Below, piece by piece: positions 8,971 to 17,737 of a stretch of 64,000 nt of DNA (positions are counted from its first letter, which is position 1; every line of letters begins with the position of its first letter). A program made the position numbers and the translations under genes. Source of the stretch: Myxococcales bacterium. GTDB lineage: Bacteria; Myxococcota_A; Polyangia; Polyangiales; JADJMO01. The notes beneath the pieces were generated by a model that had not been told where the DNA came from, did no database searches, and was given only the letters and a program-made list of their open reading frames with translations. The stretch spans positions 232,654-296,653 of the forward strand of contig JADJMO010000010.1 of NCBI GenBank assembly GCA_016709545.1. The letters are read 5' to 3'.

Positions 8971-10115
8971 TGCGGCCGCTGTGGCTCACGGCGGCCCTGC
9001 TGGGCTGCAACGCGATCACCGGCGTCGACGGCTACCAGGTCCGCGTCGACGGGGGAGCGAGCGACGTGGCCGACGGCGCCACCGCCGGCGACGGGCACCT
9101 GGTGTTCGTCTCGTCGGAGTCGCTGACGGCCGACTTCGGGGGGGACGGCGCCGCCGCCGACGCCGTCTGTCAGCGGCTCGCCGGCACGGTCGGTCGAAAG
9201 GGCACGTTCCTCGCGCTCGTCGTGCGCGACCCGAGCAGAGGCCCTGATCTGAAGGCCCGGCTCGGGTCGATCTCCGGCTTCGTGCGCGTCGACGGGAAGT
9301 ACCTCGCCGATACGGCCGACGATCTGCTCTCCGGTCATTTCCACCGCGCCATCTCGCTCGACGAGAACGGTCGCGAGATCACGCTCGACGGCGTCTGGAC
9401 CGGCTTCGCCCCGGGCGGCAAACCCTCGTCCCACTGCAAGTACTGGTCGAGCAAGTCCAAGGCGGACGAAGGCATCTACGGCGTCCCGGAGTCGGGACTC
9501 TACGCGGCCGTCGACTACCTCGACGGGGTGGGAGCCGCGTGCAACGAGCAGAACCACGTCTACTGCGTGCAGACCGACGGCGGAGACCGTTCGCCCCCCG
9601 CACCCGTCGCCGGCAAGATGGTCTTCCTCACGCGGACGACGGCCAGCTCGGCGAGCATCGCCGACGGCGACAAGGTCTGCCAGGCGGACGCCGACGCGGT
9701 ACGCACGGACAAGCGCACCTTCAAGGCGCTCGTCGCGCGCAAGGGCGTCGCAGCGAGCACGGTGATCTCGCCGACCGCCCAGTACATCCGCCCCTCGGGA
9801 GCCCTCATCGGCACCGGCAAGGCGTTGATCGAGGGGTCGTTCGACACGGGGATCTGGGAGACGGCCGACGGCACGTACGCGAAGCTGAAGTTCGAGTCGT
9901 GGACCTGGAGCGGCGCGGCGAGCCCGTCCGAGCCCGGGAGCGACACCGGCACGTGCGCCAACTGGACCTCGAGCTCGAGCACCGAACAGCCGCGCATCGG
10001 CGAGCCCACCCTGGCCAGACTGGACTACTTCCGCAACCCCAACGCCAACGTCACGGGCAGCCCCTTCAATTACTACTGCTCGGACTTCGGGAATCTCTAC
10101 TGCGTGGAGCAGTGA
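8970..10115 (+). CDS. Lipoprotein with two tandem DUF1554/endostatin-like modules
   Basis: A 381-residue protein beginning MRPLWLTAALLGCNAITG, a short signal with a lipobox (ALLGC). Two homologous modules follow. The first starts HLVFVSSESLTADFGGDGAA with A-V-C-Q-R-L-A and T-F-L-A-L-V. The second starts KMVFLTRTTASSASIADGD with K-V-C-Q-A-D-A and T-F-K-A-L-V. Each ends with a W-S or W-T-S plus Y-C-V-x-Q/E motif. This pattern matches the DUF1554 / collagen-NC10-like lectin fold seen in leptospiral and myxobacterial surface proteins. Function unknown; probably a surface-exposed binding protein. The ATG overlaps the stop of the PEGA-protein gene, so it is likely translated from the kinase transcript. 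Confidence 0.75.
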   Translation: MRPLWLTAALLGCNAITGVDGYQVRVDGGASDVADGATAGDGHLVFVSSESLTADFGGDGAAADAVCQRLAGTVGRKGTFLALVVRDPSRGPDLKARLGSISGFVRVDGKYLADTADDLLSGHFHRAISLDENGREITLDGVWTGFAPGGKPSSHCKYWSSKSKADEGIYGVPESGLYAAVDYLDGVGAACNEQNHVYCVQTDGGDRSPPAPVAGKMVFLTRTTASSASIADGDKVCQADADAVRTDKRTFKALVARKGVAASTVISPTAQYIRPSGALIGTGKALIEGSFDTGIWETADGTYAKLKFESWTWSGAASPSEPGSDTGTCANWTSSSSTEQPRIGEPTLARLDYFRNPNANVTGSPFNYYCSDFGNLYCVEQ

Positions 10116-10171
10116 CGGCTCGACCTTGGAGGGGGTTGGAAACGGCGTGCGCGCCGTGGCAAGACAGCTCG

Positions 10172-10612
10172 ATGCGCCATGCCTTGCTCGTCACGCTCTT
10201 CCTCGCTGCCTGCAGCTCGTCGTCCACGCCCACCACGACCGATGCGGGGTCCGACGCCGCCGACGACATGGGCGAGATGGACATGGGGACGACCGACACG
10301 GGCGCCGTGGACGCGGGTGGCGAGACCGCGCCAGGCGAGCACGTGGTGACGGTGAGCAACTTCAAGTACTCCCCGGCCACCATCACCATCAAGGCCGGCG
10401 AGACGGTCACCTGGAACTTCACCCAGGGCACCCACACCGTCACGAGCGGCGCGTCCTGCACCAAGGCGCCCGGCTTCGACAGCGGCCTGCACAACGCTCC
10501 GTACACGTTCAAGCAGACCTTCCCGACCGCCGGAACGTTCGACTACTTCTGCGACTACATGACCCACTGCACCAGCCGTGGGCAGGCCGGTCAGGTCATC
10601 GTCACGCCGTGA
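10172..10612 (+). CDS. Plastocyanin/azurin-like cupredoxin lipoprotein
   Basis: A 146-residue lipoprotein (signal with FLAAC lipobox, then an Asp/Met/Thr-rich spacer) with a single cupredoxin domain: VTVSNFKYSPATITIKAGET, WNFTQGTHTV and a C-terminal YFCDYMTHC. The likely type-1 copper ligands are the His in G-T-H-T-V, the Cys in Y-F-C and the His in M-T-H-C. The methionine usually found a few residues later (H-x-G-M-x-G) is replaced by G-Q-A-G-Q, so the axial ligand is Gln or absent. Two extra cysteines (GASC and THC) may form a disulfide. It lies 57 bases after the tandem-module lipoprotein gene, and the end is 4 bases from the convergent diiron gene. Confidence 0.85.
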   Translation: MRHALLVTLFLAACSSSSTPTTTDAGSDAADDMGEMDMGTTDTGAVDAGGETAPGEHVVTVSNFKYSPATITIKAGETVTWNFTQGTHTVTSGASCTKAPGFDSGLHNAPYTFKQTFPTAGTFDYFCDYMTHCTSRGQAGQVIVTP

Positions 10613-10616
10613 GCGC

Positions 10617-11582
10617 CTAGTCGCGGAGCTTCGCCGAGAGCGCCTCTTCCGCGAGCTCGTCGAAGCTCAGGCGCGCCGCGCGCCGCTCGTCCTCCTCGTC
10701 GATCAGGCGCACGAGCACGCTGCCGGGTACCCCCGTCGCGCGCTCGAGGAGTGGGCCGATGGTCGCCGACGCCCAGGGCCGACGATACAATTCCTGCAGC
10801 GCCATCATCACCCGCACGAACGGCCGGCGCTTCACGTTGGGCTTGGCGCCGAGGATCTGCATCCGCCGGAACGCCTCCTTCATGCGCTTGCCGCTCGGAT
10901 CGACGACCGCCATCGGCTCGAAGAACACCGCGCGGATGAACGGGCTCGCGTGCCACAGCATGTTGGCGAACGCCCACTGCCCGGCGACGCGCTCGCGCAG
11001 GGAGGTCTTCGGCCGCTGCGCGAGGGCCCAGTCGTACTCCTCGGAGCTGTAGTACTCGAGCATGTGGTAGTCGACCGCGATGTGCCGGGACTCGTCGCGG
11101 TTGACGAGGTCCATCGCGCGCTGGCTCATCTCGTCGTGCACGTAGTCGTTGATCGAGCGGAGCAGCGCCACGTCGAGGATCAGCTCGCCCGCCGTGATGT
11201 AGATGTTGGCGATGTCCGGCGGCATGCGGCGGACGGTCTCGATGAAGCACGGATAGAACGCGGCGAGGTGCGGGTTGGTCTCGTACTTCTTGAGGTGTCG
11301 CACGTCGTAGAACTCGGCGAGCCGCTCGGCGACCGCCGCGTGCCGCATCTCGTCGGCGACGAACGAGCGGAAGATCTGCGAGAGGATCGGGTCGTCGACC
11401 TTCTGCTCCTGCTCGCGGAACAGCGCGCCGGCGAGGCGCTCGATCGATGCCATGTCGACGAAGTACTGGACGATGGCCATCTCGTCCTCGCGGGACATCT
11501 CGCGCGGCTTGGCGTTCCAGTCGAGATCGGTGAGCTTCCACTGCTCGCGCTTGCACTTCTCGAGCATGACGGCGGGCTTCAT
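10617..11582 (-). CDS. Ferritin-like diiron protein (AurF-like)
   Basis: A 321-residue, mostly helical protein beginning MKPAVMLEKCKREQWK. Two E-x-x-H motifs typical of carboxylate-bridged diiron centres are present: DEMRHAAV (Glu78, His81) and RDESRHIAVDYH (about 170-181). Further acidic residues in REDEMAIVQYF and ELILDVALL could complete the site. The overall pattern resembles diiron oxygenases of the AurF (p-aminobenzoate N-oxygenase) type, but a substrate cannot be named. No signal peptide. It is downstream of the solute-binding-like gene on the same strand, with only 10 bases between them. It is one of three distinct ferritin-like proteins in this window. Confidence 0.72.
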   Translation of the reverse strand: MKPAVMLEKCKREQWKLTDLDWNAKPREMSREDEMAIVQYFVDMASIERLAGALFREQEQKVDDPILSQIFRSFVADEMRHAAVAERLAEFYDVRHLKKYETNPHLAAFYPCFIETVRRMPPDIANIYITAGELILDVALLRSINDYVHDEMSQRAMDLVNRDESRHIAVDYHMLEYYSSEEYDWALAQRPKTSLRERVAGQWAFANMLWHASPFIRAVFFEPMAVVDPSGKRMKEAFRRMQILGAKPNVKRRPFVRVMMALQELYRRPWASATIGPLLERATGVPGSVLVRLIDEEDERRAARLSFDELAEEALSAKLRD

Positions 11583-11592
11583 GCCCGAGATG

Positions 11593-12886
11593 CTACCCCA
11601 CCGCGCCGACCGCGAGATCGAGCCCGCCGAACGGGGCGCGAGGTATCCAGACGTGGGAGGCTTGCGCACCGAGGAGGGCGATCTCCCAGCCGAGGACCGC
11701 GCTGCCCTCCTTGCCCACCGAGCTCGGCGTGGCGCCGCTCTTCGGCACGTTGGCGCCCGCGAAGGTGGCGAGGGCGATCGCCGCGCCCTCCGCGGTGTCG
11801 TCGATCGGGCGCACGAGGTCGAGAAGCAGCGGGAAGCGCCCCTCGGCCTCGACCCGCGCGAAGGTGGCGTCGTCGAGCACGCGCGCGATGCCACCGAGCT
11901 CGCGCGCGAGGATCTCCGCGGCGCCGACGAGCATGGGCTGCGACACGCGCGCGACGACGGCGACGTTGGGGGCGAGCGACGCCGTGTCATGGGCGCCGAC
12001 GGGCTCCGCCGCCACGTGCCCGCGCCGCAGGAGGCCGAGGTGACCGAACCGATCGGCGGGCAGCGACTCGAGGATGCGGTGGACGGCGCCCGGTGACCGG
12101 AGCTCGGGCACCTCGGAGCCGGCGCGGAGCCCGACGTAGGCGAGCGCGCCGAGGTCCATCGGCCGGGCGCCGGGGCGCGGCGCGAACAGTCCATCGGCGA
12201 GGTACGAGAGCTCGCTCTCGAAGCGCTCGAACGTGCGCAGCGCGCGCGAGGTCGACCACTCCCTCGAGCTCGAAGCGGGTGATGCGCGGCAGGCCCGAGG
12301 GCTGCACGCCGACCGCCGGCGTGGTGGGGCGGCGCGTGAGCTCGAGCACGGTGGTGCTCTCGCGCTCCTTGACGGAGAGGTCCCACCCACCGGTCGGGAG
12401 CAGGCGCCGCGGCTCGATGCGGGCGATGCCGGCGAGGGGCGTCGCGAGCCGACGCATGAGCGCGTCGGGGTCGAGGAAGCCGGGGAACACCACCGATTGC
12501 TCGCCCTCCACGCGGGGGACCGGCACGTCGCGGAGGGCGAGGCGCGCGCCGCGGCTCTTGGCGGCCGCGAGGGACGCGAGCACGTCGCTCGGGCGCAACC
12601 CGGGCACGAGGTCGACGCGCAGGCCGTTCTTGATCTCCTTGGGTCCGGCGAGCGCACCCTTGGGCTCGAGCATGCCGTCGACCGCGCGCACGTAGAGGGG
12701 TGGGTACAGGGTCGCCGCGAGGAGGGCCGCGCATGGGTCGCCGAGCGCGTGCGGATCGGGCGCCTTGACCGGCCACGGCCACTTGAAGCGCACCGGCGGT
12801 GCCGCCGCGGCGTCGAGTTCTCGGGTGAACGCCGCGAGGCCGAGCATCGACGCGCCGGCGAGGAACGCGCGTCGCGTGCTCGTCAC
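11593..12886 (-). CDS. Tat-exported solute-binding-like protein, frameshifted
   Basis: The N-terminal part starts at GTG 12886 with a twin-arginine-like signal (TSTRRAFLAGASMLGLAAF). It continues through LLAATLYPPLYVRAVDG and LRVDLVPGLRPSDVLASL, phrases reminiscent of family-5 peptide/nickel-binding proteins, to DLARA at about 12250. The frame then changes within a CGCGCGCG run (about 12241-12250) and resumes as LRTFERFESELSYLADGL to the stop at 11593. Correcting one base gives about 430 residues. The domain is shorter than classical peptide-binding proteins and may be a degenerate member. The GTG overlaps the stop of the PBP1A gene, so it is coupled to a peptidoglycan synthase. No ABC permease genes are nearby. 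Confidence 0.6.
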
Positions 12887-15519
12887 TCGGTGGCCTTGGT
12901 GGACACGGTGGAGGCCGAACCGCTCGGGGGGGTGGCCCACGGGTCCTCGGGCGCGTCTTCGGGCGGCAGCGGGGACTTCTTGCCGGTGGGAGGGTCGGCG
13001 GTCTCCTTGGGCTCGGTGCCCACGAGGAAGATCTCGTCGATCGAATCTTCTTGGTCGGGGTACGGGAGCTTGCCGGTCTTGGGGTCGATCTTCACCGTGA
13101 CGACGCCCGCCGGCCGCGGGAACTCGGCCTTGGGCCGGTCCTTCTGGGCCTGCTTCATCCACGCGATCCACGCGGGCAGCGCCGTGCGCGCGCCGGCCTC
13201 GCCGGCCCCGAGCGCCTTGCCGTCGTCGTAGCCCACCCAGCTCACCGCCACGACGTCGGTGGAGAAGCCAGCGAACCAAGTGTCCTTGGCGGCGTTGCTG
13301 GTGCCCGTCTTGCCGGCGAGCGGACGCCCGAGGACCTTGGCGGCCTGCGCCGTGCCGCGCTCGACGACCGAGGTCATCATGCTGGTGAGCACGTAGGCCT
13401 CGGCCTCGCCGAACGCGCGCTGCGGTGGCTTGCGCGCGGGCAGCGCGAGCTCCTTGCCGTCGGGGCCGACGATGCGCACCAGGATCTGCGGGGCCTCGTA
13501 GATGCCCCCCGAAGCGATCGTGGTGTAGGCGCCGGCGAGCTCGAGCGGCGTGACCTCGTAGGCGCCGAGCGCGATCGCGAGGTCGGGCTGCAGCTTGGCC
13601 GAGATGCCCGCGGCGTGCGCGAAGTCGACCACCATCTGCGGGCCGATGTCGGCGGCGACGCGCACCGCGACCATGTTGATCGACTGCGCGAGCGCGTCGC
13701 GCAGGCGCACGGGCTCGTCCTTGGTCCAGGCCTCGTAGTTCTTGGGGTGGTAGCCGCCGAACGTGGCCGCCGTGGCCTCGACGAGGCTCGCGGGCGTGTA
13801 CTTCTTGGCGGCGAGCGCGGCGCCGTACACGAACGGCTTGAACGTGCTGCCGGGCTGCCGGTGCGCGTGGCTCGCGCGGTCGAGGCCCCCGACCACGCCC
13901 TCGATGTTGCCGACCAGCGCGAGGACCCGCTTGGTGCGCACGTCGATCGCGACGAACGCGGCCTCGGGACCGAGCTCGAGCCGGAGCGGGACCTTGGCCG
14001 GGGTGGCGGCGAGGCTCGAGGCGACGGGGGCGACCGCGCTGACCGAGCCACTCGCCGAACCGGCGGCGGCGGGCGCGGTGGGCGGCGGCGCGAGCAAGGA
14101 CACGCGCAGCCGCGTGCCGAGGGCGGCCCACGCGCTCGGCGCGAGATCGCCCGCGTAGCGATCCTTGGCCTCGAGCTTGATCACGCCGTGCAGGTTGCCG
14201 ACCGCCACGTCGATCGTGCGCGCCAGGTCGTCGTGCCCGACCACGACGCCGACGTAGACGTCTCCGTGGCCGTAGCGTGGGGTGCCCTCGAAGGGCTTCT
14301 CCTGGGGCGGGAGCTTCTTCTTGGTCTTCGGGTCCTTGCCGTCGGCCGGATACGGAGGGAACGGCCCGAGCAGCTTCCAGCGCTTGTCGTAGGCCGCGGC
14401 GCCGTCGCGCACCGCCGTGCGCGCGAGCCGCTGCAGCGCGGGATCGATGGTGGTCTCCACCGTGAACCCGCCCTTGCGCGCGGCCTCCTCCCCGGCGACC
14501 TCCTTGATGGTCTTGCGCACGAGCTCCACCACCTCGGGGGCGAGATCGTCGCCCGTCTCGATCGCGGGGGCGAGGTGGATCTGCTCGACCATCGCCGCGT
14601 CGTAGGTAGTGGCGTCGATGAAGTTCTTGGCGCGGAGCTGCCCGAGGACGTGGGTGCGGCGCGCCTTGGCGGCCTCGAGGTTGATGCGCGGGTTGTACCC
14701 GTTGGGCGACGCCGGCAGCCCGGCGAGCAGCGCGGCCTGCGCCACGGTGAGCTCGGCGGCGTGCTTGCCGAAGTAGCCGAGGGCCGCCTCCTCGATGCCG
14801 TACCGGCCGGCGCCGAAGTAGATGTGGTTGAGATAGAGCTCGAGGATCTCGTCCTTGGAGAGCTCTTGCTCGATGCGGCGCGCGAGCAGGATCTCGCGGA
14901 TCTTGCGGCGGTACGTGCGCTGGTTGTCGAGCAGCAGGTTCTTCACCACCTGCTGGGTGATGGTCGACGCGCCCTGCTTGGTCTTCTTGTTGCGCAGGTT
15001 CACCCAGACCGCGCGCGCGATGCCGATGTAGTCGAGGCCCTGGTGCTCGTAGAAGCCGGCGTCTTCGGCCGCGAGCACCGCGAGCTTCACGTGGGCGGGG
15101 AGCTTGTCGAGCTTCACCACCGTGCGCCGCTCGGTGTAGAGCTCGGCGAGCAGGCTGCCGTCCTTGGCGAGCACGCGGGTGACCTGCGGCGGGCGGTAAC
15201 CCTTGCGCAGATCGGCGACGCTCGGGAGGCCCCCCTCGATGCGGCGGACCACCACCGCGAGGGTGATGGTGCCCGCGGCGGCGAGCACGAGGCCCGCGAG
15301 GGCGAGGCGCTTCAGCCAGAGGACCAGCCGTCGGCGCGCGCGCTTCTTGGCGCGCGAGGGCGAGGACGTGCCGCCCGTCGTCGTCCGCTGCTCGCGCGGC
15401 GGCTCTTCTTCCCCGGGCGCACCCGTGGGGAGGGTCGACGGCGAGAGGCCCGACGTCCCGGTTCCTGCGGCCTTTTGGGGCCGCTCGGAAGAAGACCGTC
15501 CACGATCGGCCACGTTCAC
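12883..15519 (-). CDS. Penicillin-binding protein 1A (bifunctional transglycosylase/transpeptidase)
   Basis: About 878 residues: a hydrophilic Ser/Pro-rich cytoplasmic start, one membrane helix (LALAGLVLAAAGTITLAVVV, about 70-90), a family-51 transglycosylase domain and a penicillin-binding transpeptidase domain. Transglycosylase motifs are EDAGFYEHQG (about 148), KQGASTITQQVVKN and RKIREILLARRIE. Transpeptidase motifs are STFKP (about 556), S-I-N and KTGTSN (about 737). It polymerises and cross-links peptidoglycan at the outer face of the inner membrane. No ATG exists near the start; GTG 15519 or 15513 is used. An Ala/Ser/Pro linker (about 470-500) sits within the transpeptidase part, and a Pro/Ser-rich tail ends the protein. 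Confidence 0.93.
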   Translation of the reverse strand: MNVADRGRSSSERPQKAAGTGTSGLSPSTLPTGAPGEEEPPREQRTTTGGTSSPSRAKKRARRRLVLWLKRLALAGLVLAAAGTITLAVVVRRIEGGLPSVADLRKGYRPPQVTRVLAKDGSLLAELYTERRTVVKLDKLPAHVKLAVLAAEDAGFYEHQGLDYIGIARAVWVNLRNKKTKQGASTITQQVVKNLLLDNQRTYRRKIREILLARRIEQELSKDEILELYLNHIYFGAGRYGIEEAALGYFGKHAAELTVAQAALLAGLPASPNGYNPRINLEAAKARRTHVLGQLRAKNFIDATTYDAAMVEQIHLAPAIETGDDLAPEVVELVRKTIKEVAGEEAARKGGFTVETTIDPALQRLARTAVRDGAAAYDKRWKLLGPFPPYPADGKDPKTKKKLPPQEKPFEGTPRYGHGDVYVGVVVGHDDLARTIDVAVGNLHGVIKLEAKDRYAGDLAPSAWAALGTRLRVSLLAPPPTAPAAAGSASGSVSAVAPVASSLAATPAKVPLRLELGPEAAFVAIDVRTKRVLALVGNIEGVVGGLDRASHAHRQPGSTFKPFVYGAALAAKKYTPASLVEATAATFGGYHPKNYEAWTKDEPVRLRDALAQSINMVAVRVAADIGPQMVVDFAHAAGISAKLQPDLAIALGAYEVTPLELAGAYTTIASGGIYEAPQILVRIVGPDGKELALPARKPPQRAFGEAEAYVLTSMMTSVVERGTAQAAKVLGRPLAGKTGTSNAAKDTWFAGFSTDVVAVSWVGYDDGKALGAGEAGARTALPAWIAWMKQAQKDRPKAEFPRPAGVVTVKIDPKTGKLPYPDQEDSIDEIFLVGTEPKETADPPTGKKSPLPPEDAPEDPWATPPSGSASTVSTKATE

Positions 15520-15566
15520 GGAGGTAGCAAGGGAACGACGGCGGCGCGAGGGATGTTCCCTCGGTG

Positions 15567-16475
15567 TCAGGGCGCCGGCCCGTCGTCGTCCACCACGGTG
15601 ACCCGGTGGGAGTACTCGTTGGGCTCGATCGGCCGGCCGCGCCGCTTGGCCCACTCGGCGGTGAACGCCGCGCCGAAGAAGAACATCTGCGCCGAGTAGT
15701 GGACCCAGAGGAGCAGCGCGACCAGCGAGCCCGCGGCGCCCCAGCTCGAGCGCACGCCCTTGCGTCCGAGGTACATGCCGAGGAGCCCGGCGCCGATCGA
15801 GAACAGCGTGGCCGTGAACGCGCTCCCGAGCCACACGTCGCGCCAGCGCACGTGCACCTCGGGCACCAGCTTGAAGATGGTGGCGAACAGCGTGGTCGCG
15901 ACGAGGAACGAGAGGCCGTTCTCGAGCGCCTGCTGCTGGAGGGTCACGTGCAGCACGTTGCCGACCGCGTTGCTCACCGCGCTCATGATCGCCTTGAGGA
16001 TCACCATGCCGAGGAGGCCCACGCCGACGAGCACCACCATGCCGAACGCGACCGAGCGGCGGCGCAGCTCCCAGAGCGCCTTCTTGCGAAAGCTCTCTCC
16101 GCTCCGGGACTGCACGCCCCACACGTGGTTGATCGCGTACTGCAGCTGGTCGAACAGCTGGGTCGAGGCGTAGACCAGCACCACGATGCTGAGGACGCTC
16201 GAAAGTGGGCCGGAGCTCGAGCGCAGCGCGGTGTCGAGCAGACCGGCAATGGTGTCGGCGCCGTCGCGGCCGACCCAGCGCGCGAGGTCCTCGGTGAGCG
16301 TGTGGCGCACGATGGCCTCGCTCGCGAGCAGGCTCGCCACGTGGATCGCGATGACCAGCACGGGCGCGATCGAGAGCAGCGAGTAGAAGGCGATGGCGCC
16401 ACCGAGCAAGGTGCCGCCCTTGTTCGAGAAGCGCGAGTAGACGTCGCCCAGCAGATCCCACGCGGCGCCGATCAT
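15567..16475 (-). CDS. YihY/BrkB-family inner-membrane protein
   Basis: A 302-residue polytopic protein with the YihY/virulence-factor BrkB family pattern. It begins with an amphipathic stretch (DLLGDVYSRFSNKGGTLLGG), then AIAFYSLLSIAPVLVIAIHV, VLSIVVLVYASTQLFDQLQ, a long second hydrophobic half and the conserved ending SLVALLLWVHYSAQMFFFGA with AEW after it. About six membrane helices are predicted by eye. The biochemical function of this family is not settled (once misnamed ribonuclease BN). The ATG at 16475 overlaps the TGA of the upstream SUMF1-like gene (ATGA), and the PBP1A gene follows 48 bases downstream on the same strand, so these may form one envelope operon. Confidence 0.88.
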   Translation of the reverse strand: MIGAAWDLLGDVYSRFSNKGGTLLGGAIAFYSLLSIAPVLVIAIHVASLLASEAIVRHTLTEDLARWVGRDGADTIAGLLDTALRSSSGPLSSVLSIVVLVYASTQLFDQLQYAINHVWGVQSRSGESFRKKALWELRRRSVAFGMVVLVGVGLLGMVILKAIMSAVSNAVGNVLHVTLQQQALENGLSFLVATTLFATIFKLVPEVHVRWRDVWLGSAFTATLFSIGAGLLGMYLGRKGVRSSWGAAGSLVALLLWVHYSAQMFFFGAAFTAEWAKRRGRPIEPNEYSHRVTVVDDDGPAP

Positions 16476-17320
16476 GGGCCAGGCCCATCGTGCGCGCAGC
16501 GGAAGCCCACCCAGGCATGCCGAGTCCCCTCGGGCAGCACCTTGCGCCAGCGCGCGCGCAAGGCCGTCGCGTCGTCGTCCTCGAAGCTGCCGCCGCGCAC
16601 CTCGCCGTGGTTCGGCGGCGCGCCGTCCTCGACCCACTCGGCCACGTTGCCGGCGAGGTCGTGCACGCCGAGCTTGGTCTGCCCCCAGGGCCGCGCGCCC
16701 GCCGTGTCGGGCGCGGTGGCGCCCTTGGCGCAACGACCGCGCACGAGGCCGTAGCTCGCGCGGAGGCAGAGCGCGTCGGGGTCGCCCCACGGGTAGCGGG
16801 TCTCGACGTCTCCGAGCGCGGTGCGCAGCCACTCGGCGTCGCGCGGGAGGCGGCCGCCGGCGAACCGGCAGAACGCCCGCGCTTCGCCGAGGGTCACGTT
16901 CGAGACCGCCTGGCCCGGGTCGCCGACCCTGGCGAGTGGTGCGCACGCGCCGGCCTGGGTGCACGACGCATAAGCACTGTAATGCACCTCGTAGGCGTCG
17001 ATCCGGAACGTGCCGGTGACGGCATATTCGCCCGGCCCGACCGTGTCGTCCGGCGGCTTCCAGGCCGAGGTCCCGGCCGGAATGGTCACCTTGCGCCGCG
17101 GCGCGACGCAGTGCCCGTCGACGAGCGCGAGCGCCTCGCTGCAGCGCTTGGCGTCGACGCAGCGATCGCCGTCGAGGTGGGCGCCCTCCCCGCAGCAGCG
17201 GGTCCCGAGCGCGACCATGCCGGACGGGCACCGCGGCGGCCCCTCGGCCCGCACCTGGACGAAGAGGAAAAGGACGCCCGCGGCGATGAGCGCGGCCCCG
17301 GCGACGGTTCCGTCCTTCAC
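16472..17320 (-). CDS. SUMF1/formylglycine-generating-enzyme-like protein, membrane-anchored
   Basis: A 282-residue protein with an N-terminal membrane helix (VAGAALIAAGVLFLFVQV), a Cys-rich region (residues 30-70) and an FGE/SUMF1-type fold with FRIDAYEVHYSAYASC, LPRDAEWLRTAL, RYPWGD, DLAGNVAEWVED, EVRGGSFEDDD and a terminal WVGFRC. The two copper-binding cysteines needed for sulfatase activation by true formylglycine-generating enzymes are not seen in the C-terminal part, so it is more likely a binding or structural member of the family. Its stop codon overlaps the YihY start. No sulfatase gene is nearby. The start region is divergent from thioredoxin, with 93 bases between. Confidence 0.83.
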   Translation of the reverse strand: MKDGTVAGAALIAAGVLFLFVQVRAEGPPRCPSGMVALGTRCCGEGAHLDGDRCVDAKRCSEALALVDGHCVAPRRKVTIPAGTSAWKPPDDTVGPGEYAVTGTFRIDAYEVHYSAYASCTQAGACAPLARVGDPGQAVSNVTLGEARAFCRFAGGRLPRDAEWLRTALGDVETRYPWGDPDALCLRASYGLVRGRCAKGATAPDTAGARPWGQTKLGVHDLAGNVAEWVEDGAPPNHGEVRGGSFEDDDATALRARWRKVLPEGTRHAWVGFRCAHDGPGP

Positions 17321-17413
17321 GCGGAACAGCTAGGCCGGGGTCTCGGGGCTGTCACCCCGTCGTGGACCTCCGCGTGGGGGTCCGGCATCGTACCCTCGAA
17401 GGAGCTGGTCCCC

Positions 17414-17737
17414 ATGGCAGGCAAGAACGTCGTCACGCTGAACGATCTCAACTTCGAGTCCGAGGTGCTCAAGAGCGACAAGCCCGTGCTCATCGACTTC
17501 ACGGCCACCTGGTGCGGCCCCTGCAAGATGATCGCGCCGATGATCGACGAGCTCGCCGACGAGACGGCCGGCACCTACAAGGTCGCCAAGCTCGACATCG
17601 ACGAGGCCCCCGCGACCGCCGCCAAGTTCGGCATCAAGGGCGTCCCCACGATGGTGGTGGTGAAGGCTGGCAAGGAGACCGCGCGGCACGCTGGCGCGAA
17701 CACCTCCAAGGCCAAGCTCAAGGCCATGTTGGGGTAG
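17414..17737 (+). CDS. trxA: Thioredoxin
   Basis: A 107-residue classical thioredoxin with the active site WCGPCK preceded by VLIDFTAT, the VAKLDIDEAP strand, the cis-proline segment GIKGVPTMVVVKAG and a terminal helix. It reduces protein disulfides in the cytoplasm with electrons from thioredoxin reductase. The start at 17414 is supported by AAGGAG at 17399-17404, nine bases upstream; a longer frame upstream is only open because of base composition. It is a single-gene unit, divergent from the SUMF1-like gene, and its last 20 bases overlap the convergent PEGA/barrel gene. Confidence 0.96.
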   Translation: MAGKNVVTLNDLNFESEVLKSDKPVLIDFTATWCGPCKMIAPMIDELADETAGTYKVAKLDIDEAPATAAKFGIKGVPTMVVVKAGKETARHAGANTSKAKLKAMLG

